A program made the position numbers and the translations under genes. A model generated the notes under the pieces. It did not search any database. It was given only the letters and a program-made list of their open reading frames with translations, and was not told the DNA's origin. A stretch of 64,000 bases of DNA from Sacculina carcini (Eukaryota > Arthropoda > Thecostraca > Sacculinidae): assembly GCA_916048095.2 (NCBI GenBank), contig OU696580.1:5846608-5910607 (forward strand). Reading direction: 5' to 3'. Below, one piece after another: positions 38,370-50,772 of this stretch; within the stretch, counting starts at the first letter, position 1, and every line of letters starts with the position of its first letter.

Positions 38370-41300
38370 TTACTGAGAGTGTGTTTATGTGTGTGTTGTT
38401 ACTAAGTGTGTTGTTACTAAGTGTGTAGTTACTAAGTGTGTGATTACTAAGTGTGTGGTTACTAAGTGTGTGGTTACTAAGTGTGTGGTTACTGAGTGTG
38501 TGGTTACTAAGTGTGGTTACTAAGTGTGTTGTTACTAAGTGTGTAGTTACTAAGTGTGTGGTTACTAAGTGTGTGGTTACTAAGTGTGTGGCTACTAAGT
38601 GTGTGGTTACTAAGTGTGTGGTTACTAAGTGTGTAGTTACTAAGTGTGTGTGTGTGTGGTTACTAAGTGTGTTTAATGAATGTGTTGTTACTAAGTGTGT
38701 GGTTACTAAGTGTGTGGTTACTAAGTGTGTGGTTACTAAGTGTGTGGTTACTAAGTGTGTGGTTACTAAGTGTGGTTACTAAGTGTGGTTACTAAGTGTG
38801 TGGTTACTAAGTGTGGTTACTAAGTGTGTGGTTACTAAGTGTGTGGTTACTAAGTGTGTGTGTGTGTGTGGTTACTAAGTGTGTGTGTGTGTGTGTGGTT
38901 ACTAAGTGTGTTTAATGAATGTGTTGTTACTAAGTGTGTTGTTACTAAGTGTGTAGTTACTAAGTGTGTGGTTACTAAGTGTGTGGTTACTAAGTGTGGT
39001 TACTAAGTGTGTGGTTACTAAGTGTGGTTACTAAGTGTGTGTGTGTGTGTGGTTACTAAGTGTGTGTGTGTGTGTGGTTACTAAGTGTGTGTGTGTGTGT
39101 GGTTACTAAGTGTGTTTAATGAGTGTGTTTAATGAGTGTGTTTAATGAATGTGTTGTTACTAAGTGTGTGGTTACTAAGTGTGTGGTTACTAAGTGTGTG
39201 GTTACTAGTGTGGTTACTAAGTGTGTGGTTACTAGTGTGGTTACTAAGTGTGTGTGGTTACTAAGTGTGTGGTTACTAAGTGTGTGGTTACTAAGTGTGT
39301 TGTTACTAAGTGTGTGGTTACTGAGTGTGTGTGTGTGTGTGGTTACTAAGTGTGTGGTTACTAAGTGTGTTGTTACTAAGTGTGTGGTTACTAAGTGTGT
39401 GGTTACTAAGTGTGTGGTTACTAAGTGTGTGGTTACTAAGTGTGTGGTTACTAAGTGTGGTTACTAAGTGTGTGGTTACTAAGTGTGGTTACTAAGTGTG
39501 TGGTTACTAAGTGTGTGTGTGTGTGTGTGGTTACTAAGTGTGTGTGTGTGTGTGTGGTTACTAAGTGTGTGTGTGTGTGTGTGGTTACTAAGTGTGTTTA
39601 ATGAATGTGTTGTTACTAAGTGTGTTGTTACTAAGTGTGTAGTTACTAAGTGTGTGGTTACTAAGTGTGTGGTTACTAAGTGTGTGGTTACTAAGTGTGG
39701 TTACTAAGTGTGTGGTTACTAAGTGTGGTTACTAAGTGTGTGGTTACTAAGTGTGTGTGTGTGTGTGGTTACTAAGTGTGTGTGTCTGTGTGTGGTTACT
39801 AAGTGTGTTTAATGAGTGTGTTTAATGAGTGTGTTTAATGAATGTGTTGTTACTAAGTGTGTGGTTACTAAGTGTGTGGTTACTAAGTGTGTGGTTACTA
39901 GTGTGGTTACTAAGTGTGTGGTTACTAGTGTGGTTACTAAGTGTGTGTGGTTACTAAGTGTGTGGTTACTAAGTGTGTGGTTACTAAGTGTGTTGTTACT
40001 AAGTGTGTGGTTACTGAGTGTGTGTGTGTGTGTGGTTACTAAGTGTGTGGTTACTAAGTGTGTTGTTACTAAGTGTGTGGTTACTAAGTGTGTGGTTACT
40101 AAGTGTGTGGTTACTAAGTGTGTGGTTACTAAGTGTGTGGTTACTAAGTGTGTGGTTACTGAGTGTGGTTACTAAGTGTGTGGTTACTAAGTGTGTGGTT
40201 ACTAAGTGTGTGGTTACTGAGTGTGTGTGGTTACTAAGTGTTTGGTTACTAAGTGTGTGGTTACTAAGTGTGTGGTTACTAAGTGTGTGGTTACTAAGTG
40301 TGGTTACTAAGTGTGTGGTTACTAAGTGTGTGGTTACTAAGTGTGTGGTTACTGAGTGTGTGTGGTTACTAAGTGTTTGGTTACTAAGTGTGTGGTTACT
40401 AAGTGTGTGGTTACTAAGTGTGGTTACTAAGTGTGTGGTTACTAAGTGTGTGGTTACTAAGTGTGTGGTTACTAAGTGTGGTTACTAAGTGTGTGGTTAC
40501 TAAGTGTGGTTACTAAGTGTGTGGTTACTAAGTGTGTGTGTGTGTGTGGTTACTAAGTGTGTGTGTGTGTGTGTGGTTACTAAGTGTGTTTAATGAGTGT
40601 GTTTAATGAGTGTGTTTAATGAATGTGTTGTTACTAAGTGTGTGATTACTAAGTGTGGTTACTAAGTGTGTGGTTACTAAGTGTGGTTACTAAGTGTGTG
40701 GTTACTAAGTGTGGTTACTAAGTGTGTGGTTACTAAGTGTGTGTGTGTGTGTGTGGTTACTAAGTGTGTGTGTGTGTGTGTGGTTACTAAGTGTGTTTAA
40801 TGAGTGTGTTTAATGAATGTGTGGTTACTAAGTGTTTGGTTACTAAGTGTGTGGCTACTAAGTGTGTGGTTACTGAGTGTGTGGCTACTAAGTGTGTGGT
40901 TACTAAGTGTGTGGTTACTAAGTGTGTGGCTACTAAGTGTGTGGTTACTAAGTGTGTGGTTACTAAGTGTGTGGCTACTAAGTGTGTGGTTACTAAGTGT
41001 GTGGTTACTAAGTGTGGTTACTAAGTGTGTGGTTACTAAGTGTGTGTGTGTGTGTGTGGTTACTAAGTGTGTGTGTGTGTGTGTGGTTACTAAGTGTGTT
41101 TAATGAGTGTGTTTAATGAATGTGTGGTTACTAAGTGTTTGGTTACTAAGTGTGTGGCTACTAAGTGTGTGGTTACTGAGTGTGTGGCTACTAAGTGTGT
41201 GGTTACTAAGTGTGTGGTTACTAAGTGTGTGGCTACTAAGTGTGTGGTTACTAAGTGTGTGGTTACTAAGTGTGTGGCTACTAAGTGTGTGGTTACTAAG

Positions 41301-42828
41301 TGTGTGGTTACTGAGTGTGTGGTTACTAAAGCCGTGGTCACACGAGGCCAGTAATTGTCCAAGCCAAAAGATGTGGTACAGAGTACGTCGGTGTGGTTCA
41401 TTTCGCTCTCCTGACTATAAGATTTGAATTTTGATTTAATCCAGGTGTATTGTTGAATGTACAGATCATAAATATTTTCTCATCGTATAATATACATATC
41501 TTAAACATATTCTACAGCTTTTATATATTTTACCTATATATCTTTTTATCAAAATTTAATCTAGTAAAGTATCAAACGTTAAAATAAATGATACAAATAT
41601 TATATTACATATTTCACCTCATCATTATCAAATTGCTACAATAAAACGAACACAAAAACACAACACATCACAGGCTCTCAAACTGAGTTGAATTCACTGC
41701 ATGCGTTGCTTCAGCGCTATGTGGTGAAAAAACGGAGGATCTAATATTTGCCTTGCGCGAGAATTCAATCATTTTCAGCGTGAGAGTGCGCGTTCATTGC
41801 ACGGCAACGTAGCGCCCTCTTGAGGCAAGCGGCTGAAATGCAGACCAATTGGCTTGAAAAGTTGAACATTTTCAACTTCGGTTTTCGGGACAATTGTTGG
41901 CCTCGTGTGATCATGGCTTAAGTGTGTGGTTATTAAGTGTAATTACTAATTGTGGTTACTGAATTTTGCGGTGTTTTTGCGTGGGTAGATTGATTATTCT
42001 CCCTGCCAATCACTTCCATTTTTGTATGTCTTTTTCACCCTGTATTTTGGCCAGTTTCTTTTCTATTCATGCTCTGTTAGATGTGGCTTCAAACAGCAGA
42101 ATGTGTATGTGTTCGTGTAAATCAGATGAAACAGATGGATGTGAGCGGTGGCGGAGTGCAGGCCGCTCTTAATCAGCTGCAACAGAGTCATGAGCGAGCG
42201 TGTGCCACTATTGAGCGACAGTGGCGCGCCCTGGCGGCGGCGGTGGAACAACAGGCTGCCGCGGCTCGACAGCGCTGCGACCAGCTGCATTCTGGCAAGA
42301 AACAGACCCTGATGTCGCTCGGTGAACAGTGTGAGAAGGGCCGGCGTCGTCTGGCCGAGGCTCTCACACACGCCGACCGCCTGCTAGAGCTAGCCAACTG
42401 TGCCGAGTTGTTGTCAGTGAAGGCGGTCGTGGTGCAACGTGTGGACGCCTGCTGTCAGCCTCCACTGCCGCCTCATGATCTCAGTCTCGCCTACTCCTGT
42501 CCCGATATCGACCGACTCAACCACACTGTCAAGGTGCGACACACACACACACACACAAACACACGTGTGGGTCTGTGTTTCAGTGTGTGTATGCTTCTAT
42601 CTATGTATGGCTGTGTCAGTCTGTGTGTTCGTGTGTATCTGTGTGGAGCTCTCTCTCTTTGCATATGTGTGTGTGCGTGTCTGTCTTTGAGTCTGTGTGT
42701 GTACATGTGTATGTCTATGTGTATGTATGACTGTGCAAGTTTGTATATACCTGTCTTTGTATGTGTTCTTGTGCGCGTTTATGTGCATCTGCATATGTGT
42801 GTGTGTGTGTTTGTGTTAGTAATGTGGT

Positions 42829-42864
<36 letters not shown>

Positions 42865-45800
42865 CAGTGTTTGATGGGTCAGTTTGATGAGGACGTTGAG
42901 ACGACCGGTGTAATTGGCGGTGACAAGACTGGCAATGCTGGTGGTGTAGGAGTTGGTGTAGGAGGTGGGGGATCGTGGGTCTCCACTAACAACACATCAC
43001 CAGTCGAGGCTGATATGGCTCCCGTACTGACAGCTGCCACTTGTTCGTCAGCTGTCTCGTGCGGTGCTGTTCGTGCTGTCAACTCAACATGTGCCAGTGT
43101 GGGCAGTAATTCTCTGTCATCACCCAGTCTGCCGTCGCCGGTGATGTCAGGCGTTTGTGATAATACTGGCGTGACGTCACTGATGAACGGTGCATGTGAT
43201 GGAGTTCACACCAGCTCCTCTTCCTCCAGCATTCCGCCTCCATTCTCCTCGTCGCTCGAGCCTCACACCAACACATTCTCATTTCAACAACAACAACAAC
43301 AACAACACAATGTCAACTACATGCGCTATCTGTCGCTGCAACCACAACAACAACAACAACAACAACAACACTCGGCTGATAGTTTGTCTCGCTGCGGTGT
43401 TTCATCTTCGTCACAGCCCCAACACCAGCCCCAACACCAGCCTGTCAGGTCTGTGGCCGGTGCTGAATTCAACCGCGCCATCACTCAACATCAACAACGA
43501 CAACTCGAACTGCAGCGACAAGCCTGCCACCAACACGAACTACAACAACAACAACAACAGAGGCAGCAGCAGTGTGTGAGACAGACGTCGTGTGTTGATG
43601 AACTGCTCTCAGCTGCCAGACAACAACAACAACAACAACACACGCGGCCATATCGTTTGCATCAGTCGTTGTCGACCTGTGATAATCATGCAGCAACAAT
43701 GACAACACCGTTTGAACGGTATCTCATCCGCCATCACACCATCTCTTCTCTCCCTATCTCTCTCTCTCTCTCTCTGTCTGTGTGCATGTTTGTGTGTGTG
43801 TGTGTGTGTGTGATTTGTCTGTCTCACACCACCTCTTCTCTCCATTTCTCTCTCTCTCTCTCTGTCTGTCTGTGTGTACATGTGTGTGTCTGATTTGTCT
43901 GTCTGTTTGAAGAGTGTTTACATGTGTGTGTCCGTCTGCCGTCTGTCTGTCGATTGTGTGTGTGTGTGTGTGTGTGTGTGTATCTGTCTATTGTGTGTGT
44001 GTGTGTGTGTATATATATGTGCCCGTGTGTTTGTCTGTCTGTCGGTTGTGTATGTGTGTGTGTCGTGGGTTTGTGTGTGTGTGTGTGTCGTGGGTTTGTT
44101 TGTGTGTGTGTGTGTGTGTGTATCTTGTGCATTTGTGTGTGTGTGTGTGTGTGTGTGTGTATTTATATGTATATATTTGTATTAGCAAATGATACATTGG
44201 CACATGAACACAGATACAATTCAATTACACCGCAGCTCGACCATTACCGTACTTATGCCGACTAGGGCCAGACTATGCTTGTATATATATATAGCATGTA
44301 TATATGCTTGTATGTGTGTGTGTGGGTTGCAGTATGTCAGCGTCATCGGGCTTGTCGGTCGGTCAGTCGTACGGCATCCCCGGCGGAGACGGCGGTGTAT
44401 TTGGTGACGTCGAGCCGACAGTGTCAGGCGGACCACTCGATCATCTACTGGACTCGGGCGCTCGTATGGCGCTGCACAATATCAAAGCCCTGGCTCAGTT
44501 AGGAGCGGCGGCTGGTGGTGATTCAGCCAGTGTTGTCGCTGCTGCTGGAGATATGGCAGTCGTGGGCTCTCACACTCCACCGCCCTCACTAGCAGCCGCT
44601 GTCAACATGATCAATGCAGGTATTGTCCACGTTCACTCATCTGCAACTTTTCATATACTGTCTTTCTTAACTATCTTTTTATATACATTGCCTGTGTATA
44701 CGTAACTGTACCTTCTTCCACGGTGTGCTTGTGTGTGCTTGTCTGTCTGTGTGTGTGTGTGTGTTTTTGTTTGACACTTTGAACACATGTATTAGCCAAC
44801 GCGTACACATATTCACAATACTACAATACAATAGAGGCGGCGTTGCCACGAATGACGGCCAGGCTTATTCGCTGTCTGAACGCTCTCTTGTATTATATGT
44901 GTGTGTGTATGTGTGTGTGTGTGTGTATGCAGGTGATTGTTTGACGCGAGGTCTTCAGCAGTTACAGTGTAGCGCCACTCCGTCCCCCACGCTCACGTCG
45001 TGTTTGCAGTCGCCCGGTGATACATGTTCTCTGCTTCCTCTGCCAGCACAACAACAACAGACACCGGGCGCCGGCAGCGGCTTGTTCTCGCCTTCAAGAC
45101 CCGGCTCCTCAAGCTCGGGCTCCACAGCCAACATGCAGATTCGCTGCAAGTTCGGCCAACTGGGCCAGTCTGCCGGACAGTTCAACTCGCCACACGGCTT
45201 CTGTCTGGGTGTTGACGAGGAGCTGGTCGTGGCCGACACCAACAATCACCGCATCCAGGTGATCCAATCATTCACCAATCATCAATCATTTGTCATTGGG
45301 GGGGTGCGTATTTGTAGTGTGAGTGTGTGAATTTCTTTGTGAATTATTTGACTTGTGTTATTGCATGGCTGCCCTTCTTTATCTTCTTGTTGAGTTCTTG
45401 CGTTTGTTTTGGGTTGTGTTCGGGCTCACATACTAACTAAGAAAAGAAATAGATAAATAACAATAAATAATAACAATCAACAATAAATATGTGATTTGCG
45501 TCTAATTAATAATGATAATAAAGTGATGTTTAATTGTTACTGGCTCGTGTGTGCCGTGGTGCAGGTGTTTGACAAGAACGGCGAGCATCGGTTCATGTTT
45601 GGCGCGCCTGGCAAGGAGGAGGGCCAGTTGTGGTATCCGCGCAAGGTGGCTGTTATCAGGTCGTCGGGCAAATACGTGATTTGTGACCGCGGCAGCGAGC
45701 GGTCGCGCATGCAAGTCTTCAGTCGCAACGGATACTTTATCAAGAAAATATCCATCAGGTATACACACACACACATACTTATGTACATGCACACACGTAG

Positions 45801-45909
45801 ACACAAACAAACTGACACACACACACACTCATACACACACACACAAACTGACATACACACACTCATACACACTCACACACAAACACAAACATGTACATGC
45901 ACACACGTA

Positions 45910-45948
<39 letters not shown>

Positions 45949-46311
45949 TACATTAAGACATTTATATCGCACTTTTCACCCGAGGGTCTCAAAAGCGCTC
46001 ACACACACACACACGCTCACGCTCACACACACGCTCACACACACGCACACACACACACTCACACACCCATACACACACACAAAACAGACAAGTACATATA
46101 CGCACAACAACAAACATACACTCACGTTTACATAATCAAAAACACAAAAATACACACGCACACACACATACATATTGAAACATACACACACACACGTACA
46201 CAGATATAGACTTGTGTAAACTACAGCTCTTTCGCCTTTGATATTTCGTTATTTCATTTGTCTGATTTTGAGAACGCATGCTTGGTGAACTGGCTTATAC
46301 TCACACATGTT

Positions 46312-46343
<32 letters not shown>

Positions 46344-48917
46344 CAGGTGTATTGATATAGTGGCCGGGTTGGCGATATCAGCGAGCGGTCATATAGTGGT
46401 GGTGGACAGTGTGACTCCCACGGTGTTTGTGCTGTCCGAGACTGGCGCTCTGGTACACTGGTTCGACTGCAGCGATCATATGAGAGAACCGTCCGATATC
46501 GCCGTAGTAGGTGACGTTTCTACTGACACACACACATACATATCCTGACTCTCACTGACACGCATACATATACTGACTCATATACTGACATACATACTGA
46601 CACATATTCACGTATACTGACACACTGACTGATATATTTACTTGCACATACACTGACACTCACTGACACATTTACTGACACCCACTGACTTATACTGACA
46701 CATATACTGACATATATACTGACACACACTAGCACATGCTGACACACTGACAAATATACTGACATATACTGACTCACTGACTGATATATTTACTGACACA
46801 TATACTGACACCCACTGACTGATACTGACACATATGCTGACACTTTTCTATCTATTTAAACGTTTATATTGCGCAATTTCTACACACAATGTGTATCAGA
46901 TGCGCAGGTTACAGTACAATTACACAATGCGGCATTGAACAAGCATACACGTGTATAAACATTCATAAGCGTACACACACACATGCAAAAACACATACTG
47001 GCATATGAGTGCATGTGTGTATGGGCGAATCTATGTTAGAAAAGGTTAAAGCCTCATTTGACAGCTGCTACACGGGAACAAGCCGAAGCTCGCTGCCACC
47101 GCAGAACCGACCCTCTCCACGCTATGACGCCACAAGGACGGAAGGCGTATTAGAGAGGACCACCTCCCCAGAATGCATGACACAACACATGACTGATATC
47201 TGGTACCATCATTTACTGCTGGGTGAACAGGGGCTGTTGTATTATAGAATTCGCCCAAAATATATTCTGCTCCGCCGGGATTCGAACCGGGGATCTTCCG
47301 CTTGTGAGGCGGATGTGCTACCCAATACACCACGGAGTCCAACAAAAGCAACATGTGCGAATTTGTATGCATGTGCTGGTGTGTGTGTGTGTGTGTGTGT
47401 GTGTGTAGCGAACGAGTACTACATCTGTGACTTCAAGAATCACTGTGTGTGCGTGTTTGACGCTTGTGGCAAGTACCAGCGGCGCCTGGGCGCTGACTCA
47501 ATCACCAACTTCCCCAACGGTATCGACGTGTCTGATGCCGGCGATGTGTTGGTCGGAGATTCGCACGGCAACCGCTTCCATGTGACCGTGTTCAGTCGCA
47601 GTGGCGAGGTGCTGTCAGAGTTCGAGTGTCCACAGGTCAAGGTCAGTCCACAAACAAACAACAAACAAACTGACACAAACATGACAGAAACATAAAAACA
47701 ACACCAAGCACACTTTACCACAGACAAATTTTCACATCACTTCCACCAGCTCCCCCACGCACATCAATCAAGAAACACATACACACAGAGATCGCACGGA
47801 AAGCCATACACTCACTACAACACAATACACTCCTACAAAGACACCCACCGGACATACACAAATCAGAAAACACACTCACACGCGAATACAAGGTGCATCT
47901 GGCCAGGTTGAGATGCGGTCATCACCCTGCCCTTCTTTCATATCAGAAAAGGTTGAATGACTCAATCGATGACACCTGTGTCCAGATTGCAATTCAGCAC
48001 CACACACCATCACACACATATCATGCAACACTGCACAGCACACACACAACTCAGACGCCAACACAAAATCAATTCAGTCAGGGACCTGTGGAACAACCCG
48101 GTCGGTGCCGTGTCTTTCCTCAGGAGCTCGAGGTTGCTCGGCCAGACAACCTGAGGAACAACAACAACCACAAACTGACTATATTACACACTAATTATCA
48201 GATTTGGCTGCAGATTAACTAGATTGCTTGAATTCACACCACACATACGCACACGCGCGCAAAAAACAACAAACATCAAATAGAAAACTTTGTAGTTCAC
48301 AATAATTGAGCATATTCGTGTTGATACAAAAAGCTTTCGCTATGATGCAATCTTTGGTCGGCCAATATAAGTTTGTTGTCTGAGACAACACACTTATATT
48401 AATTTATAAATTAATTTTACTTGATGTCGAAGAGTCCCGTTTAATGTTTTCTTTTTATAATGTAAAGTTAAATAAACGTATTTCATAAACATTTCGTATT
48501 TCATTTAGTATTAAATATTTAGTAAAATATAATATCAAGTGTGTAATAATGTATATTATATAATTCCACATATGGGCATAGCAAATATCGATTCAAGTCC
48601 TGTGAGAACGATTGCTGAAGGTACGAAAAAGGTACGAATTTTTTTCGTACTAGTACGGTACGATTGCAAAAATGAGGTACGGTACGGAAGTACGGTACGA
48701 ATTTTTTTCATTGGTACGAATCACGAAAAACCAATCGTATCGTACCGTAATTCATTATCTGGTTGTCTCGTTCATATGTATGTGTATGTGTGTGTGTGTG
48801 TATGTATGTCAGGTTTCGCGGTGTTGTGGTCTCAAGTTGACCTCGGAGGGTTTCATTATCACCATTGCCAAAAACAACCACCATGTACTGATTCTCAACA
48901 CACTGTACATCTCGTAA
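33996..48917 (+). CDS. TRIM-NHL protein with RING, B-boxes, coiled coil and brat-type NHL propeller, 11 exons
   Basis: Exons: 33996-34568, 37224-37364, 38057-38194, 42126-42533, 42868-43718, 44333-44619, 44933-45258, 45565-45758, 46347-46510, 47409-47641, 48813-48917, joining in phase to 1139 residues. The frame is open upstream, but the first ATG is at 33996. RING: C75, C78, C90, H92, C95, C98, C115, C118. B-box 1 begins near C163 (VPCDGC). B-box 2 spans exons 2-3 (VTCAHHAD, then RPVCEQC). Exon 4 is the coiled coil. Exons 5-6 are a low-complexity, Gln-rich linker encoded by CAA runs. NHL repeats run from about 868 to the end ([35 protein letters not shown]), closest in motif order to Drosophila Brat. 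No filamin domain is seen. Brat-type NHL domains bind RNA and repress target mRNAs; the RING suggests E3 ubiquitin ligase activity. TRIM2, TRIM3 and TRIM71 are alternative labels. Confidence 0.9.
34569..35470. repeat. GTTTGT/CTCTGAGT satellite, block 1
   Basis: Tandem 18-24-bp units built from TCTCTGAGTGTTTGTGTTTG variants. The array starts at the TRIM-NHL exon 1 donor and is interrupted by the reverse-transcriptase fragment at 35470-36590. Long open frames on both strands are repeat artefacts. Confidence 0.9.
35470..36590 (-). mobile_element. Non-LTR retrotransposon fragment with reverse transcriptase C-terminal half
   Basis: The minus frame 36486-35656 encodes the end of an RT domain (QFTDDTSIM in place of the usual YADD box; [26 protein letters not shown]) and the thumb/C-terminal region. 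The 3' end has a tandem TTGA tail (35470-35491, read on plus as ATCAATCAATCA). It is inserted in the satellite of TRIM-NHL intron 1, antisense to the gene. It is 5'-truncated. The TDD form of the box may mark an inactive copy. Confidence 0.88.
36592..37082. repeat. GTTTGT/CTCTGAGT satellite, block 2
   Basis: Continuation of the array at 34569-35470 with the same units plus GCGTGTCTGAGTGTTTGTG variants. Confidence 0.88.
37083..37195 (+). mobile_element. Retroelement 3' tail upstream of TRIM-NHL exon 2
   Basis: CAGCATTCTAGATACCCACA then GTAGGGCGCTGTACAAATAT, then TTAATGCAATG and (GT)n, ending at the exon 2 acceptor (37223). Same tail plan as 14887-14950 and 62613-62675. Confidence 0.7.
37417..37745 (+). 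mobile_element. tRNA-Val-derived SINE, family 1, copy 3 (best preserved)
   Basis: Intact-looking head: CTCCGTGGTGTAGTGGTAGC, anticodon stem CCCGC/GCGGG with loop CTCACAA, and B box GGTTCGAATCCC. About 250 bp of shared body follows. It lies in TRIM-NHL intron 2, 50 bp after the donor. A tRNA gene is excluded because the body is shared with three other copies. Confidence 0.85.
38396..41329. repeat. 15-bp satellite array with higher-order structure (TRIM-NHL intron 3)
   Basis: Basic unit GTGTGGTTACTAAGT, on the order of 190 copies over 2.9 kb, interspersed with (GT)n expansions and GTTTAATGA variants. Blocks recur: the GTTTAATGAG triplet block at about 39115, 39808 and 40590, and two near-identical 303-bp blocks starting at about 40790 and 41094. 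Open frames reading VVTKC are artefacts. Confidence 0.92.
41327..41921. mobile_element. MITE with PIF/Harbinger-like 3-bp TSD, inserted in the satellite
   Basis: The element runs 41330-41918 with inverted termini AGCCGTGGTCACACGAGGCC / GGCCTCGTGTGATCATGGCT and TAA on both sides. Satellite units continue beyond the right end, so the insertion site inside the array can be recognised. No coding capacity. Confidence 0.75.
43735..44180. repeat. (CT)n and (GT)n tracts in TRIM-NHL intron 5
   Basis: Two (CT)n blocks and many (GT)n blocks, in part a repeated 100-bp unit (CACACCATCTCTTCTCTCC near 43735 and CACACCACCTCTTCTCTCC near 43825). Confidence 0.8.
45945..46190 (-). mobile_element. Retroelement 3' UTR and tail, family of 12515-13540
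   Basis: CATTACATTAAGACATTTAT, then the hairpin (CGCACTTTTCACCCGAGGGT... AAAAGCGCTC), then CA-rich UTR that matches 12660-12780 in order, including AACAGACAAGTACATATACG. Antisense in TRIM-NHL intron 8. Confidence 0.78.
46530..46845. repeat. Tandem CTGACACATATA-type repeat
   Basis: Irregular array of ACTGACACATA and ACTGACATATA units in TRIM-NHL intron 9. Confidence 0.8.
46846..46920 (-). mobile_element. Possible retroelement tail with GCGC hairpin
   Basis: On minus, TGCGCATCTGATACACATTG followed by AATTGCGCAATATAAACG resembles the hairpin-plus-ATATAAA tail of the other copies but is more diverged. Confidence 0.4.
47042..47341 (-). mobile_element. tRNA-Val-derived SINE, family 1, copy 4
   Basis: Minus orientation. 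The head (complement of GCTCCGCCGGGATTCGAACC) has CAC anticodon loop bases, and the full body is shared with the other copies. It ends about 65 bp before the exon 10 acceptor of the TRIM-NHL gene. Confidence 0.85.
48590..48745. repeat. Palindromic GGTACGAA-rich repeat
   Basis: Multiple GGTACG/CGTACC motifs in both orientations, with outer arms ACGGTACGATT and AATCGTATCGTACCGT. Probably a small foldback element. It lies in TRIM-NHL intron 10, 70 bp before exon 11. Confidence 0.5.
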
Positions 48918-49446
48918 CTCCAACACACTGACACACAAACATACAAACTGGCACAATCCTATGTAATGAGTAATATGACATAACACATGTGTGTGTGTGT
49001 GTGTGTCTGTCACTTGTGTGTTGATTGTGAGTTTTATTACTGAAATAAGTAGTTGTTCGCTGCTTAGCTGCACTCTCTCTCTCTCGTCCAATACTCATCC
49101 CGTCCTCTGTGTGTGTGCGTCAGCGTCAGTGTGTGTGTGTGTGTTTTGTACATTCTAGCGACATTCCAGACGGTGAGAGTGACTGAGACTGCTTGAGACA
49201 TGTTTGACTGGGTTTTGCTTGAATGTGTGAATGTGTTTGCAGTGCGAGTAACAAAATATTGCCCTTATATGTATGTATATGTATATATGTATATATTTAC
49301 CTGACGACCTCAGATCTCTTGTTTGTACGTGTGTAAGAACGCAGCGACGCTGGCTTTTTAGAGCCGGGTGTGTAGTTGCAACATGCCACACTAGATGGCG
49401 TGCGTGTCGCTCGTATCTGACGCTGCGAAGTGCAACCGAATTGTGT

Positions 49447-49481
<35 letters not shown>

Positions 49482-49761
49482 GGTGACCGTTGCAATGCGT
49501 GTAACACTAGTCACTACGCCCTCTCTTTGCAATAATATCAATATCGTATTGAATTCAGCAACAATAAGGATACAAGCTACTTAGTTGATATCTATATACG
49601 TCTCTATGTATACATGCATATACACACATATATGTATGCGTGTATATATTCACTTTTGTGCATTATATTATACGATACAACGGAACATAACTTGTATTAG
49701 TCTTTTTGTTGCTTTTATTTTTCTTGTGTTGTTACATGAAATTGATTTACGCTTGCTTTTT

Positions 49762-49833
<72 letters not shown>

Positions 49834-50740
49834 CGGAATATTGTTTATTGTTTTTTTTGTGCGTATGTTCGCTTGTTGTGTGGTGTGAATTTTTTCGTAC
49901 ACCACACTTGTTACTGGAGGTGATGAGTGCGTATTGATATTGTTTCTGGCAGTCTGTACGTGTGTGTGTGTCAGTGTGTGTGTGTGTGTGGTGGTTTATC
50001 GCCAGTCAACGATTTGTTCTATGATTTATTTCATCGGGCGTTTTGGCCGCCTCCCTCCTTCTCATCCCCTACCCCCATCCACGTGGGTGGGGTTGTTTTT
50101 TGGCGCGCTGTTATTTATGTGCGGCGGTCGCGCCCGAGACTTGTTGCCATCTCACTGTGTTTACAACTGTATCGTGTCAATATTACTCCGCCGGTCCTTA
50201 TAACACGCACACACACACACATGTGGTCGTACATAATCTATGTATACACAGATATCTGGATATACGCGTTTTCGTGTACGTGCTTTTTGCGTGAAATATG
50301 CTCTTCCATGTCGCTGGTATTATTGTTAGTTTTGTGTGCTGTTGCACCAGTGTGTGTGTGTGTGTGTGTCAGTGAGTGGTGTTATATGGTTGATGATGTG
50401 GCAATGTGGCAAAACTGGACTGAACGTGTCTTTCGTGCGATGCTGCTGGACGTGTGTTGGCGTGCGGTGCAGTTTTAGCACCGTGCGTGCATTGTGTGCA
50501 GTCATGATAAGTCGCTCGCCCCTGTGACTTCGCCTCCTCTCTGATTATATCTTGTCCTTGTGTGTGTGTGTGTGCTCCTTGCTTAGCTAAGTGTAGAAAT
50601 AGTCTCACTGCGACAGAAATCTCGCCGTTTTTGTGAGTCTGTCTGTGTGTGTGTGTGTTTGTATGCTCGTCTATCGTGTTGTACTACACGTATTGTCTGA
50701 ATACCGAGGTAGCTGTAGCGTTTGCTGAGGTGCAGTGCTG

Positions 50741-50772
<32 letters not shown>

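Noticed and set aside
34580-41400. Long open frames of repeated [16 protein letters not shown] or VVTKC type
   Set aside because: They are translations of tandem repeats with periods that are multiples of three or lack stops. They lie within TRIM-NHL introns.
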